NCBI RefSeq assembly: GCF_026339875.1
Contig: NZ_JAPEPZ010000001.1
Location: forward strand, 3,162,001 to 3,226,000
Source of the DNA: Streptomyces sp. NBC_01571
GTDB taxonomy: Bacteria > Actinomycetota > Actinomycetes > Streptomycetales > Streptomycetaceae
Direction of reading: 5' to 3'
Length of the DNA: 64,000 nt
Part shown: positions 1-10,168 of the stretch, piece by piece
Layout of the letters: every line of letters begins with the position of its first letter
Numbering within the stretch: the stretch's first letter is position 1
Notes under the pieces: generated by a model
Told to the model about the DNA's origin: nothing
Seen by the model: the letters and a program-made list of their open reading frames with translations, nothing else
Database searches by the model: none
Program-made: the position numbers and the translations under genes

Positions 1-817
1 GGAGTTGAGCCCCACCCCGCCGCCCCGACCCGCCCGCCCGGCCCGCTCTCCCCCGGGGCCGGCCGGACGCGAACCGGCCACGCTCCTCGCCCGCGCCCCT
101 GCCGCGACCAAGACCTCCCCGCCTGACGCCTCCTCATGAAGCCGTGATCATGCGGGACATGGCGATCGACGCCGCCAACTCCAGCCGTACGGCGCCGAGT
201 CACACGCCGTTCACCCCGACTCGGCTCGCCCGGAACCCAGTTGCGACGTCTCCACCGCTTACGGGATCACCACGCCTTCGCCGGACTTCACGCCCGGACC
301 CCACCGCATGCGCCCTTTCCCGCGCGCGCCGGGACAACCCACCTGATCACGGTCCACATCTCCGTGACCGAGCGTTCCGGACTCCCCCTCGACACCGGAC
401 TCCCCGCCCCCGACGTAACGCTGCGTAACACGCGCGCAATACAGCACCGGAGTTCCCCCCTCGAAGCCCCGTGCTCCAGGGGATCTTTCCGCGCTCCTCC
501 ACGCGACCTGCGACGCCGTCCGCCCCGGACGCTCACCCACGCACAACCGGAAGTGCGGATTCTCAACATGTGGACTTCGCAGAATTTCCGCCAAACCGGC
601 CGAGAGCACCCTTCCTCGAAGCTCACCAACCAGCACGTCATAACAAGAAAGTCACAAGCCAGCCCACCACGATGCCGGGGCCCACAGACAGGCTTAGAGT
701 CACGGCCAGTCACCGCGCCGCCGGGCGCGTCTGCAGCACGGCATCTGTACCACCAGTACGGCCCGGCGAGACTCACAGCGGCTCAGCCGAGCTGCTGCGC
801 CAGGGAGAGGAATCATC
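1..817. other. Non-coding leader upstream of livJ
   Basis: Nothing in this stretch has the codon bias of its neighbours, and the open frames in it look like chance frames. It probably holds the livJ promoter and a long 5' leader, because the next gene begins only at 818. A weak -10-like TAGAGT lies near 693 without a convincing -35 box. The segment around 560-660 is less G+C-rich than its surroundings, as expected for a control region. I see no tRNA, terminator or repeat I can name. Confidence 0.5.
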
Positions 818-2038
818 GTGCGACAGCGTTCTTTGGTCATACTCACCTCCGTGCTCACCACAGGAGCACTCACGCTGACCGCCTGCGGTTCGCGCGACGA
901 CGGTGGGAACAAGGACAGCGGCAAGAAGACCGAGATCATCATCGGTGTCGACGCCCCGCTGACCGGTCAGAACTCCGCCACCGGCCTCGGCATCCAGGGC
1001 GGCGTCCAGATCGCCGTCGACGACGCCAACAAGAACAACACCGTTCCCGGCGTGACCTTCAAGGTCCAGGCGCTCGACGACAAGGCGATCCCGGCCAGCG
1101 GCCAGCAGAACGCCACCGCCCTCGTCGGCAACGACAAGGTCCTCGGCGTCGTCGGCCCGCTCAACTCCGGTGTCGCCACCCAGATGCAGCAGGTCTTCGC
1201 GACCGCCAACCTGGTCGAGATCTCGCCCTCGAACACGGCACCCGAACTCACCCAGGGCAAGAACTGGCAGACCTCGAAGTCCCGCCCGTTCAAGACGTAC
1301 TTCCGCACCGCGACCACCGACGCCCTCCAGGGCGGCTTCGCGGCCGAGTACGCGAGCACCACGCTCAAGAAGAAGAACGTCTTCGTCGTCGACGACAAGC
1401 AGACCTACGGCGCGGGCCTGGCCAAGCTGTTCAAGGCCGGCTTCACCAAGAGCGGCGGCAAGGTCGCGGGCGAGGACCACGTCAACACCGGCGACACCGA
1501 CTTCTCCGCCCTCGTCACCAAGATCAAGAACTCCAAGGCCGACCTCGTCTACTACGGCGGCCAGTACGACGAGTCCGAGAAGCTCACCAAGCAGCTCAAG
1601 GACGGCGGCGCCAAGATCCCCGTGTTCGGCGGTGACGGCATGTTCAGCGACACCTACATCCAGACCGCCGGCAAGACCTCCGAGGGCGACCTCGTCACCT
1701 CGGTCGGCCAGCCCGTCGACTCCCTGGCCTCCGCCGCCGACTTCATCAAGAAGTACAAGACCTCCGGCCTCAAGGGCGACTACGGCACCTACGGCGGCTA
1801 CTCCTACGACGCCGCCACCGCCATCATCAAGGCGATCGGCAACGTCGTGAAGGACGGCAAGGTCCCGGACGACGCCCGCGCCAAGATCGTCGACGAGGTC
1901 CAGAAGACGAAGTTCGACGGCATCGCCGGCCCCGTCTCCTTCGACGAGTTCGGTGACACCACCAACAAGCAGCTCACCGTCTACCAGGTCGTCGCCGGCA
2001 AGTGGAAGGCCGTGAAGAGCGGCACGTTCAACGGCTGA
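818..2038 (+). CDS. livJ: Branched-chain amino acid ABC transporter, substrate-binding lipoprotein
   Basis: This 406-residue protein is the extracellular binding component of a Leu/Ile/Val-type (HAAT) ABC importer. It opens with a lipoprotein signal: basic start, hydrophobic stretch, then lipobox LTAC with the Cys at about residue 23, so it should be tethered outside the membrane. The rest is a type I periplasmic-binding fold (Peripla_BP_6 type), with an early APLTGQNSATG ligand-loop region and a central VVDDKQTYG segment. The GTG at 818 follows a GGAGAGG ribosome site. It is first in a five-gene operon with two permeases and two ATPases. The exact ligand (branched-chain or another amino acid or amide) cannot be told from sequence. 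Confidence 0.93.
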   Translation: MRQRSLVILTSVLTTGALTLTACGSRDDGGNKDSGKKTEIIIGVDAPLTGQNSATGLGIQGGVQIAVDDANKNNTVPGVTFKVQALDDKAIPASGQQNATALVGNDKVLGVVGPLNSGVATQMQQVFATANLVEISPSNTAPELTQGKNWQTSKSRPFKTYFRTATTDALQGGFAAEYASTTLKKKNVFVVDDKQTYGAGLAKLFKAGFTKSGGKVAGEDHVNTGDTDFSALVTKIKNSKADLVYYGGQYDESEKLTKQLKDGGAKIPVFGGDGMFSDTYIQTAGKTSEGDLVTSVGQPVDSLASAADFIKKYKTSGLKGDYGTYGGYSYDAATAIIKAIGNVVKDGKVPDDARAKIVDEVQKTKFDGIAGPVSFDEFGDTTNKQLTVYQVVAGKWKAVKSGTFNG

Positions 2039-2168
2039 TCCGATCTGATCCCATCGGATCCGATCCGCCGCTAGCACAACCCCAGGGCCGCGCGGCCTCG
2101 ACCACACGTCACCGCGCGGCCCGCTCCATACTCCCGTTCACTCTCCCCACCCACATGGAGGCCATGCG

Positions 2169-3101
2169 GTGAACACTCTGCCGCAGCAGCTGGCCAACGG
2201 GCTGTTCCTCGGCTCGATGTACGGGCTGATCGCCATCGGCTACACGATGGTGTACGGCATCGTCCAGCTCATCAACTTCGCCCACGGCGAGATCTTCATG
2301 ACCGGAGGCTTCGGCGCACTCACGGTCTACCTCTACGTCCTGCCCGACGGCACATCCATGTGGATAGCCCTTCCGGCGATGCTCATCGGCGGAGGCCTCG
2401 TCGCCGTCCTGATCGCCGTCGGGGCGGAACGGTTCGCCTACCGTCCGCTGCGCGGCGCACCACGCCTCGCACCACTCATCACCGCCATCGGCCTCTCCCT
2501 CGCACTCCAGCAGGCCGTCTTCAACTGGTACCCGGACGCCAAGACCGACCGCAAGTTCCCCCAACTCGACTTCGGCCCCTGGCACCTCGGCTCCATCAGC
2601 GTCCAGAGCGGCTCCGTCTTCGTCATCATCGCCGCCCCCCTCTGCATGGCAGCCCTCGCGATCTTCGTCCGCATGTCCCGCACCGGCCGCGCCATGCAGG
2701 CCACCGCACAGGACCCGGACACCGCCCAGCTCATGGGCATCGACACCAACAAGATCATCGTGATCGCCTTCGCCATCGGCGGCTTCTTCGCCGCCGTCGC
2801 CGCCATCGCCTACGGCCTCCGCTACGGCACGATCCAATACAACATGGGCTTCCAGATGGGCCTCAAGGCCTTCACCGCGGCCGTCCTCGGCGGCATCGGC
2901 AACATCTACGGCGCCATGATCGGCGGCCTCGTCCTCGGCCTCGCCGAAACCATGGCCACCTCCTACATCGACGGCATCCCCGGCATGCAGCAGCTCGGCG
3001 GCGGCGGCTGGTCCTCCGTCTGGGCCTTCGTCCTCCTCATCCTCGTACTGCTGTTCAGACCACAGGGTCTGGTCGGCGAACGCGTCGCGGACAGGGCGTG
3101 A
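2169..3101 (+). CDS. livH: Branched-chain amino acid ABC transporter permease LivH
   Basis: A 310-residue integral membrane permease of the LivH family, usual in length, with about eight hydrophobic segments starting close to the N-terminus (LFLGSMYGLIAIGYTMVYGI). The INFAHGEIFM motif is typical of LivH. GTG 2169 is preceded by ATGGAGG at a suitable distance. It lies about 130 bp after livJ, a gap seen in other liv operons where the binding protein is made in excess. The stop overlaps the GTG start of livM (GTGA), which implies translational coupling. It should form the channel together with LivM. Confidence 0.93.
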   Translation: MNTLPQQLANGLFLGSMYGLIAIGYTMVYGIVQLINFAHGEIFMTGGFGALTVYLYVLPDGTSMWIALPAMLIGGGLVAVLIAVGAERFAYRPLRGAPRLAPLITAIGLSLALQQAVFNWYPDAKTDRKFPQLDFGPWHLGSISVQSGSVFVIIAAPLCMAALAIFVRMSRTGRAMQATAQDPDTAQLMGIDTNKIIVIAFAIGGFFAAVAAIAYGLRYGTIQYNMGFQMGLKAFTAAVLGGIGNIYGAMIGGLVLGLAETMATSYIDGIPGMQQLGGGGWSSVWAFVLLILVLLFRPQGLVGERVADRA

Positions 3102-4899
3102 GCACCATGGCAACCACCGAGAACACCGCAGAGAACACCACCGGGGCCACCACACCCACGGCCGGCCTGATCTCGCTCCCGCAGACGGCCGCCCGCGTCC
3201 TCATCGCCGTCGGCGCCATCGGCACCATCGCCAGCACCTTCATGTCGTGGACCTACACGGCCGACTTCCCCGGCGACCTCACCTACTACGGCTCCCCCGC
3301 GGGCCTCCAGGTCCTCGACCTCGTCGCGGGCGCCCTCACCCTCCTCTTCGCGCTCACCCAGTACGGCGTCCGCGGACTGCGCTGGCTCAACCCGACCGGC
3401 GCCACCGCACCGGTCGTCCTCGCCACCGCCTCCGCGTTCGCCATCAGCTGGTTCAGCGCCATCGCCATCGCCGTCGACCTCAAGGGCCTCGTCGCCCTCG
3501 ACCCCGGCGCCTACGTCGCCGCCGTCGCCTCCCTCATCGCCCTGCTCGGCGCCCTGGCACTCCCCAAGCCCGGTGACACCTTCAAGGACTACGTCACCAA
3601 ACCCGAACACCTCCCCACCGCCGCAGCACTCCCCGCCTGGGGCGAACGCCTCGTCATCACCGGCGCCACCGCCGTCGCACTGATCGTCTTCACCTACGGC
3701 ATCGGCGTCGACCCCGACGCCAGCGAGACCTTCATCGGCTACCTGCTGCTCGTCGTCCTCGGCGTCTGGGCCCTCCAGTCCGCCGGACTCTTCGACCGCT
3801 TCGCCCAACTCAACGCCCAGCACAAGGGATTCGCCACCTCCATGGCGTTCCTCGCCGCGGCGATCTTCCCCTTCGTGGAGAACGACGAACACAACGCCAA
3901 CCTCGGCGTGAACATCCTCGTCGTCGCCACCGTCGCCCTCGGCCTCAACATCGTCGTCGGCCTCACCGGCCTCCTCGACCTCGGATACGTCGCCTTCCTC
4001 GGCGTCGGCGCCTACGCCGCCGCCCTCGTCTCCGGCTCCGAGTTCTCCCGCTTCTCCGGCGTCCAGTTCCCCTTCTGGGCCGCCATGCTCACCGGCATGG
4101 CCGCGTCGCTCGTCTTCGGCGTCCTCATCGGCGCCCCCACCCTGCGACTGCGCGGCGACTACCTCGCCATCGTCACCCTCGGCTTCGGAGAGATCTTCCG
4201 CATCACCGTCAACAACCTCGACGGCTCCTCCGGACCCAACCTCACCAACGGCCCCAACGGCATCTCGATGATCCCGGACCTCAACATCTTCGGGTTCAAC
4301 TTCGGCAACACCCACGAGATCGGCTCGCTCACCCTCGGCCGCTTCGCGAACTACTTCCTGCTGATGCTGATCATCACCGGCATCGTCGTGATCGTCTTCA
4401 ACCGCGCCGCCGACTCCCGCATCGGCCGCTCCTGGATCGCCATCCGCGAGGACGAGACCGCCGCCACCGCCATGGGCATCAACGGCTTCCGCGTCAAGCT
4501 CATCGCCTTCGCACTCGGCGCCTCCCTCGCCGGCCTCGCCGGCACGGTCAGCGCCCACGTCGGCTACAGCGTCAACCCGGCCCCCTACCAGTTCGCCGGC
4601 TCCGTACCCCCGAACTCCGCGTTCCTGCTCGCCGCGGTCGTCCTCGGCGGCATGGGCACCGTCAACGGCCCCATCCTCGGCGCCACCCTGCTCTACCTCC
4701 TCCCCGAGAAGCTCGGCTTCCTGAAGGAGTACCAGCTCTTCGCCTTCGGCCTCGCGCTCGTCATCCTCATGCGCTTCCGCCCCGAAGGAATCATCGCCAA
4801 CCGTCGCCGCCAACTCGAGTTCCACGAGGCCGACGAGACCATCGACATCCCCGAACAGGGCCTGCCCGACTCCACCGTCGGCGTCACCAAGGCAGGGGC

Positions 4900-4903
<4 letters not shown>
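3098..4903 (+). CDS. livM: Branched-chain amino acid ABC transporter permease LivM, with N-terminal membrane extension
   Basis: A 601-residue second permease. The C-terminal roughly 350 residues are a standard LivM domain (GLTGLLDLGYVAFLGVGAYA; later VAFLGVGAYAAALV and RLRGDYLAIVTLGFGEI). The first 250 residues carry extra hydrophobic segments not found in E. coli LivM (about 425 residues). I place the start at GTG 3098, which overlaps the livH stop by four bases; an in-frame ATG at 3107 is the alternative. The stop overlaps the livG start in the same way. The N-terminal extension seems common in Streptomyces, and I know no function for it. Confidence 0.9.
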
Positions 4904-5987
<1,084 letters not shown>

Positions 5988-5991
<4 letters not shown>

Positions 5992-6704
5992 CCGCACTGC
6001 TCGAGGTCGAAGACCTCAAGGTCGCCTACGGCAAGATCGAAGCCGTCAAGGGCATCTCCTTCTCCGTCGAAGCCGGCCAGATCGTCACCCTCATCGGCAC
6101 CAACGGCGCCGGCAAGACCACCACCCTGCGCACCCTCTCCGGCCTCCTCAAGCCGACCTCCGGCCGCATCACCTTCGACGGCCAACCCCTCGACGGCATC
6201 CCCGCCCACAAGATCGTCTCCCTCGGCCTCGCCCACTCCCCCGAGGGACGCCACATCTTCCCCCGGCTGACGATCACCGAGAACCTCCAGCTCGGAGCCT
6301 TCCTCCGCACCGACAAGGCAGGCATCGAGAAGGACATCCAGCGCGCCTACGACCTCTTCCCCATCCTCGGGGAACGCCGCAAGCAGGCCGCGGGAACCCT
6401 CTCCGGCGGCGAACAGCAGATGCTCGCCATGGGCCGCGCCCTCATGTCCCAGCCCAAGCTGCTCATGCTCGACGAACCCTCCATGGGCCTCTCACCGATC
6501 ATGATGCAGAAGATCATGGCCACCATCGCCGAACTCAAGTCCGACGGCACGACCATCCTCCTCGTCGAACAGAACGCCCAGGCGGCGCTCTCCCTCGCCG
6601 ACCAGGGACACGTCATGGAAGTCGGCAACATCGTGCTCTCCGGAACCGGACAGGACCTCCTGCACGACGAGTCCGTACGCAAGGCCTACCTCGGCGAGGA
6701 CTAG
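5988..6704 (+). CDS. livF: Branched-chain amino acid ABC transporter ATP-binding protein LivF
   Basis: A 238-residue second ABC ATPase, of normal LivF length. Visible are Walker A GTNGAGKTT near residue 38, signature LSGGEQQMLAMGRALM, Walker B LLMLDEPSMGLSP and the VEQNA switch typical of LivF. It starts at GTG 5988 in a four-base overlap with livG and ends the operon. A strong hairpin 17 bp downstream is the likely operon terminator. Confidence 0.94.
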
Positions 6705-6720
6705 CACCCCGCCCACAGCC

Positions 6721-6759
6721 GAAGAGGCCCGCGCCCCTCGTGGGGACGCGGGCCTCTTC
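6721..6759. terminator. Hairpin between livF and the convergent response regulator
   Basis: The arm GAAGAGGCCCGCGCCCC pairs with GGGGACGCGGGCCTCTTC across a 3-nt TCG loop, with one bulged A. It sits between two convergent genes and can serve both strands. Confidence 0.8.
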
Positions 6760-6780
6760 GCGCGCTCGCACGCGACGGGA

Positions 6781-7437
6781 CTAACCCTTCGACGACTTCT
6801 TCTCCGCGGCGTCCGCGATGACCGCCTCCGCCACCTGCTGCATCGACATCCGACGATCCATCGACGTCTTCTGGATCCACCGGAACGCCGCCGGCTCCGT
6901 CAGGCCGTACTCCGTCTGCAGCACCGACTTCGCCCGGTCCACCAGCTTCCGGGTCTCCAGCCGCAGGCTCAGGTCCGCGACCTCCTGCTCCAACTGCTTC
7001 AGCTCCGCGAACCGCGACACGGCCATCTCGATCGCCGGCACCACATCGCTCTTGCTGAACGGCTTCACCAGGTACGCCATCGCGCCCGCGTCCCTCGCCC
7101 GCTCCACCAGATCGCGCTGCGAGAACGCCGTCAGCATCAGAACAGGGGCGATGCCCTCCTCCGCGATCTTCTCCGCCGCCGAGATCCCGTCCAGCTTCGG
7201 CATCTTCACGTCGAGGATCACGAGGTCCGGCTTGTGCTCACGGGCCAGCTCGATGGCCTGCTCACCGTCCCCCGCCTCACCCACGACGGAGTAGCCCTCT
7301 TCCTCGAGCATCTCTTTCAGGTCGAGACGGATCAGCGCCTCGTCCTCGGCGATGACGACACGGGTCGTCAGCGGAGGCACGTGCGACTTGTCGTCGTCGG
7401 GCGCGTCTACGGGCTGGGGCGACTCGGGGGCGGTCAC
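6781..7437 (-). CDS. pdtaR: ANTAR-domain response regulator (PdtaR-like)
   Basis: A 218-residue two-domain regulator. The N-terminal receiver has the acidic pair in VVIAEDEALIR, a phospho-acceptor Asp in LVILDVKMPKLDG, a Thr in MLTAFS and a Lys in YLVKPFS. A coiled linker (ELKQLEQEVADLSLRLE) leads to a C-terminal ANTAR domain (RKLVDRAKSVLQTEYGLTEPAAFRWIQ). ANTAR domains bind two-hairpin RNA targets and prevent transcription termination. I choose GTG 7437 over the upstream 7473 start because AGGAG lies 5 nt ahead of it. No histidine kinase is adjacent, so the partner (PdtaS-type) must be elsewhere. Confidence 0.9.
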   Translation of the reverse strand: MTAPESPQPVDAPDDDKSHVPPLTTRVVIAEDEALIRLDLKEMLEEEGYSVVGEAGDGEQAIELAREHKPDLVILDVKMPKLDGISAAEKIAEEGIAPVLMLTAFSQRDLVERARDAGAMAYLVKPFSKSDVVPAIEMAVSRFAELKQLEQEVADLSLRLETRKLVDRAKSVLQTEYGLTEPAAFRWIQKTSMDRRMSMQQVAEAVIADAAEKKSSKG

Positions 7438-7535
7438 GGGGGCTCCTCGTTCAGGGGCGGGTACTGCTCCCAAGAGCCTACCTAGCTGCGGTAAGGTGGT
7501 GGCCCGAGGGGTTGGGCTAATCCTTCCTTTCTAAG

Positions 7536-7610
7536 GCCCCAGTACTCCAACCGGTTAGAGAGGCCGCTCTCAAACAGCGGACAGTGTGGGTTCGAATCCC
7601 ACCTGGGGCA
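7536..7610 (+). tRNA. tRNA with CAA anticodon (Leu) but a short class I variable loop
   Basis: The 75-nt cloverleaf closes fully. The acceptor GCCCCAG (7536-7542) pairs with CTGGGGC (7603-7609), with discriminator A 7610 and no encoded CCA. The D-stem CTC/GAG has GG in its loop. The anticodon stem CCGCT/AGCGG (7564-7568/7576-7580) holds loop CTCAAAC, giving CAA at 7571-7573. The T-arm GTGGG-TTCGAAT-CCCAC is perfect. The variable loop is only five bases (ACAGT). A CAA anticodon would read UUG (Leu), yet bacterial leucine tRNAs normally have a long variable arm, so the charging identity is uncertain. Confidence 0.85.
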
Positions 7611-7640
7611 CTTTTCCTTCGTTTCCAAGGTTGTCACCCG

Positions 7641-7677
7641 AAAGCGGATGTTCCCATTCTCGTGAATATCCGCTTTT
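7641..7677 (+). terminator. Factor-independent terminator after the tRNA
   Basis: AAAGCGGAT pairs perfectly with ATCCGCTTT across an 18-nt loop, and the right arm runs into a T stretch. It lies 31 nt after the tRNA and 40 nt before the next start codon. Confidence 0.7.
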
Positions 7678-7716
7678 CGCTGCATGTCGTCACGATCATG
7701 CGCACAAAGTGGCCGC

Positions 7717-8493
7717 ATGTACGACGTGGGCACACGCAAACGAGCTCTGGCGCTGGTCACTCAGGGGCGCAGCCTGAACTCCGTGAGCAAGGAGACCGGG
7801 GCCTCCCGGTCGGCGATCCGGTCGTGGCAATCACGCCTCGACCCGCTGCCGCGGATGCTGAACCCGCCGTGCGCCAGGTGCAGCCCGATGACCATGACGC
7901 CTCCCGACACGGCGGCCTACAGCTACCTCTTGGGGCTCTACCTCGGTGACGGCTGCATCAGCCCACACCGGCGAGCGGGCTACTTTCTCCGCATCGCCTG
8001 CGCCGCCGCCTGGCCAGGTCTGATCGAAGCATGCGCCGCCGCTGTCGAAGCTGCCAACCCCCGCGGGAAGTCGAGCCGCGTCCAGGAGATCGGGTACGTA
8101 TCGGTCGTCGGCTACAGTCGGCACTGGCCCTGTCTCTTCCCCCAACACGGCCCCGGCAAGAAGCACGAGCGCCCCATCGTCCTCGAACCCTGGCAACAGG
8201 AGATCGTCGGCGCTCATCCCTGGGAATTCGTCCGGGGACTCGTCCACTCCGACGGATGCCGGATCACCAACTGGACCACCCGCATGGTCGGCGGTGAACG
8301 CAAGCGCTACGAATATCCCCGGTACTTCTTCACCAACGTGTCCGACGACATCCGGCGGCTCTACACCGACACCCTCGACACGCTCGGCGTCCGGTGGACG
8401 CACTGCACCCGCGACGGAAACCCATACAACATCTCCGTCGCCCGTAAGGCCTCCGTCACCCTCATGGACACCCACGTGGGCCCCAAGTACTGA
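7717..8493 (+). CDS. HTH plus LAGLIDADG-like DNA-binding or endonuclease-like protein
   Basis: A 258-residue protein. Residues 5-40 form a helix-turn-helix (RKRALALVTQGRSLNSVSKETGAS...). Two dodecapeptide-like LAGLIDADG motifs follow, LLGLYLGDG near 71-79 and FVRGLVHSDG near 171-180, with the acidic residue kept in each; this spacing fits a single-chain pseudo-dimeric fold. CxxC near residues 52-55 may bind metal. I start at ATG 7717 because the family begins MYDV; an ATG at 7684 is also in frame. It is separated from the tRNA only by a terminator. It may be a homing endonuclease relic turned regulator, as proposed for WhiA. Function unknown. Confidence 0.75.
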   Translation: MYDVGTRKRALALVTQGRSLNSVSKETGASRSAIRSWQSRLDPLPRMLNPPCARCSPMTMTPPDTAAYSYLLGLYLGDGCISPHRRAGYFLRIACAAAWPGLIEACAAAVEAANPRGKSSRVQEIGYVSVVGYSRHWPCLFPQHGPGKKHERPIVLEPWQQEIVGAHPWEFVRGLVHSDGCRITNWTTRMVGGERKRYEYPRYFFTNVSDDIRRLYTDTLDTLGVRWTHCTRDGNPYNISVARKASVTLMDTHVGPKY

Positions 8494-8503
8494 CGAGGCC
8501 CGT

Positions 8504-9940
8504 CTACTTGGGGCTGTCGTCCTCTCCGACGTGGTGGACGCGGACCAGGTTCGTCGTGCCGGAGACGCCGGGCGGGGAGCCGGCCGTGATGACCACGATG
8601 TCGCCCTTCCGGCAGCGGCCGTACTTCAGCAGCAGTTCGTCCACCTGGTCGACCATCGCGTCCGTGGAGCCGACGTGCGGGCCGAGGAAGGTCTCCACGC
8701 CCCACGTCAGGCTGAGCTGGGAGCGGGTCGCCGGGTCGGAGGTGAAGGCGAGCAGCGGGATCGGGGAGCGGTAGCGGGAGAGGCGTCGGACGGTGTCGCC
8801 GGACTGGGTGAAGGCGACGAGGAACTTGGCGCCGAGGAAGTCGCCCATCTCGGCTGCGGCGCGGGCGACGGCGCCGCCCTGGGTGCGGGGCTTGTTGCGT
8901 TCGGTGAGGGGTGGCAGGCCGGTGGCGAGGATGTCCTCCTCGGCGGCGGCGACGATGCGGGCCATGGTGCGGACGGTCGCGATGGGGTATTTGCCGACGC
9001 TGGTCTCGCCGGAGAGCATCACGGCGTCGGTGCCGTCGATGACGGCGTTGGCGACGTCGGAGGCCTCGGCGCGGGTGGGGCGGGAGTGGTCGATCATCGA
9101 GTCGAGCATCTGGGTGGCGACGATGACCGGTTTGGCGTTGCGCTTGGCGAGTTTGATGGCGCGCTTCTGGACGATGGGCACCTGTTCGAGGGGCATTTCG
9201 ACGCCGAGGTCGCCGCGGGCGACCATGATGCCGTCGAAGGCGGCGACGATGCCGTCGATGTTGTCGACGGCCTGGGGCTTCTCGACCTTGGCGATGACGG
9301 GGAGGCGGCGGCCTTCCTCGTCCATGATGCGGTGGACGTCGTGGATGTCTTCGCCGGTGCGGACGAAGGAGAGGGCGATGACGTCGAAGCCCATGCGCAG
9401 GGCCCAGCGGAGGTCTGCTTCGTCCTTGTCGGAGAGGGCGGGGACGGAGACGGCGACGCCGGGGAGGTTGAGGCCCTTGTGGTCGGAGACCATGCCGCCT
9501 TCGACGACGGTGGTGTGGACGCGGGGGCCGTCGACGGTGGTGACTTCGAGGCAGACCTTGCCGTCGTCGACGAGGATGCGCTCACCGGGGGTGACGTCGG
9601 CGGCGAGTCCGGTGTAGGTGGTGCCGCAGGTGTGGCGGTCGCCTTCGACGCCTTCTTCGACGGTGATGGTGAAGGCGTCTCCGCGTTCAAGGAGTACGGG
9701 ACCTTCGGTGAAGCGGCCGAGTCGGATCTTCGGGCCTTGAAGGTCGGCGAGGAGTCCGATGCTGCGGCCGGTTTCGTCGGCGGCCTTGCGTACCCGCTGG
9801 TAGCGGTCCTCGTGTTCGGCGTAGGTGCCGTGGCTGAGGTTGAAGCGGGCTACGTCCATTCCGGCGTCGACCAGGGCTTTGATCTGGTCGTAGGAGTCGG
9901 TGGCGGGGCCCAGGGTGCAGACGATTTTTGCTCGGCGCAT
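8504..9940 (-). CDS. pyk: Pyruvate kinase
   Basis: A 478-residue glycolytic enzyme converting phosphoenolpyruvate and ADP to pyruvate and ATP. The family features are all present: N-terminal RRAKIVCTLGPA, metal and substrate segment DLQGPKIRLG, RGDLGVEMPLEQVP, the active-site signature VIAKVEKPQ, and TRAEASDVANAVIDGTDAVMLSGET. The C-terminal regulatory domain is complete. A TAGGCT -10-like box lies about 6 nt upstream of the ATG with no clear ribosome site, so the mRNA may be leaderless. It converges on the LAGLIDADG gene with only a 10-bp gap. Confidence 0.96.
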   Translation of the reverse strand: MRRAKIVCTLGPATDSYDQIKALVDAGMDVARFNLSHGTYAEHEDRYQRVRKAADETGRSIGLLADLQGPKIRLGRFTEGPVLLERGDAFTITVEEGVEGDRHTCGTTYTGLAADVTPGERILVDDGKVCLEVTTVDGPRVHTTVVEGGMVSDHKGLNLPGVAVSVPALSDKDEADLRWALRMGFDVIALSFVRTGEDIHDVHRIMDEEGRRLPVIAKVEKPQAVDNIDGIVAAFDGIMVARGDLGVEMPLEQVPIVQKRAIKLAKRNAKPVIVATQMLDSMIDHSRPTRAEASDVANAVIDGTDAVMLSGETSVGKYPIATVRTMARIVAAAEEDILATGLPPLTERNKPRTQGGAVARAAAEMGDFLGAKFLVAFTQSGDTVRRLSRYRSPIPLLAFTSDPATRSQLSLTWGVETFLGPHVGSTDAMVDQVDELLLKYGRCRKGDIVVITAGSPPGVSGTTNLVRVHHVGEDDSPK

Positions 9941-10168
9941 GGTGTGAGCCTAGGCCTTACCCGTGGGTAGAGAATTGGCCGTGCATGACTACTCAACAAC
10001 CTTTGCGTGAAGGATTATTGACAACTGTTGAATTGTGCGTGGGGCCGCTCCTATGAGCAGATTAGGGGCCTGGTGTGTGCGTCGCGGCCCGGTGGCGCTG
10101 TGCGGATGGGCCGGCCGATGGACCGCGCGGAGGGATCGTCCCGTCACCGAGTGTGACGGTTTCGGTGG

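Noticed and set aside
144-776. Short open frames on both strands in the first 800 bases
   Set aside because: They have no recognisable domains, no ribosome sites and biased Arg/Pro/Ser composition.
7717-8493. WhiA orthologue
   Set aside because: WhiA also has a LAGLIDADG-like domain, but with a C-terminal HTH. Here the HTH is N-terminal and the protein is shorter.
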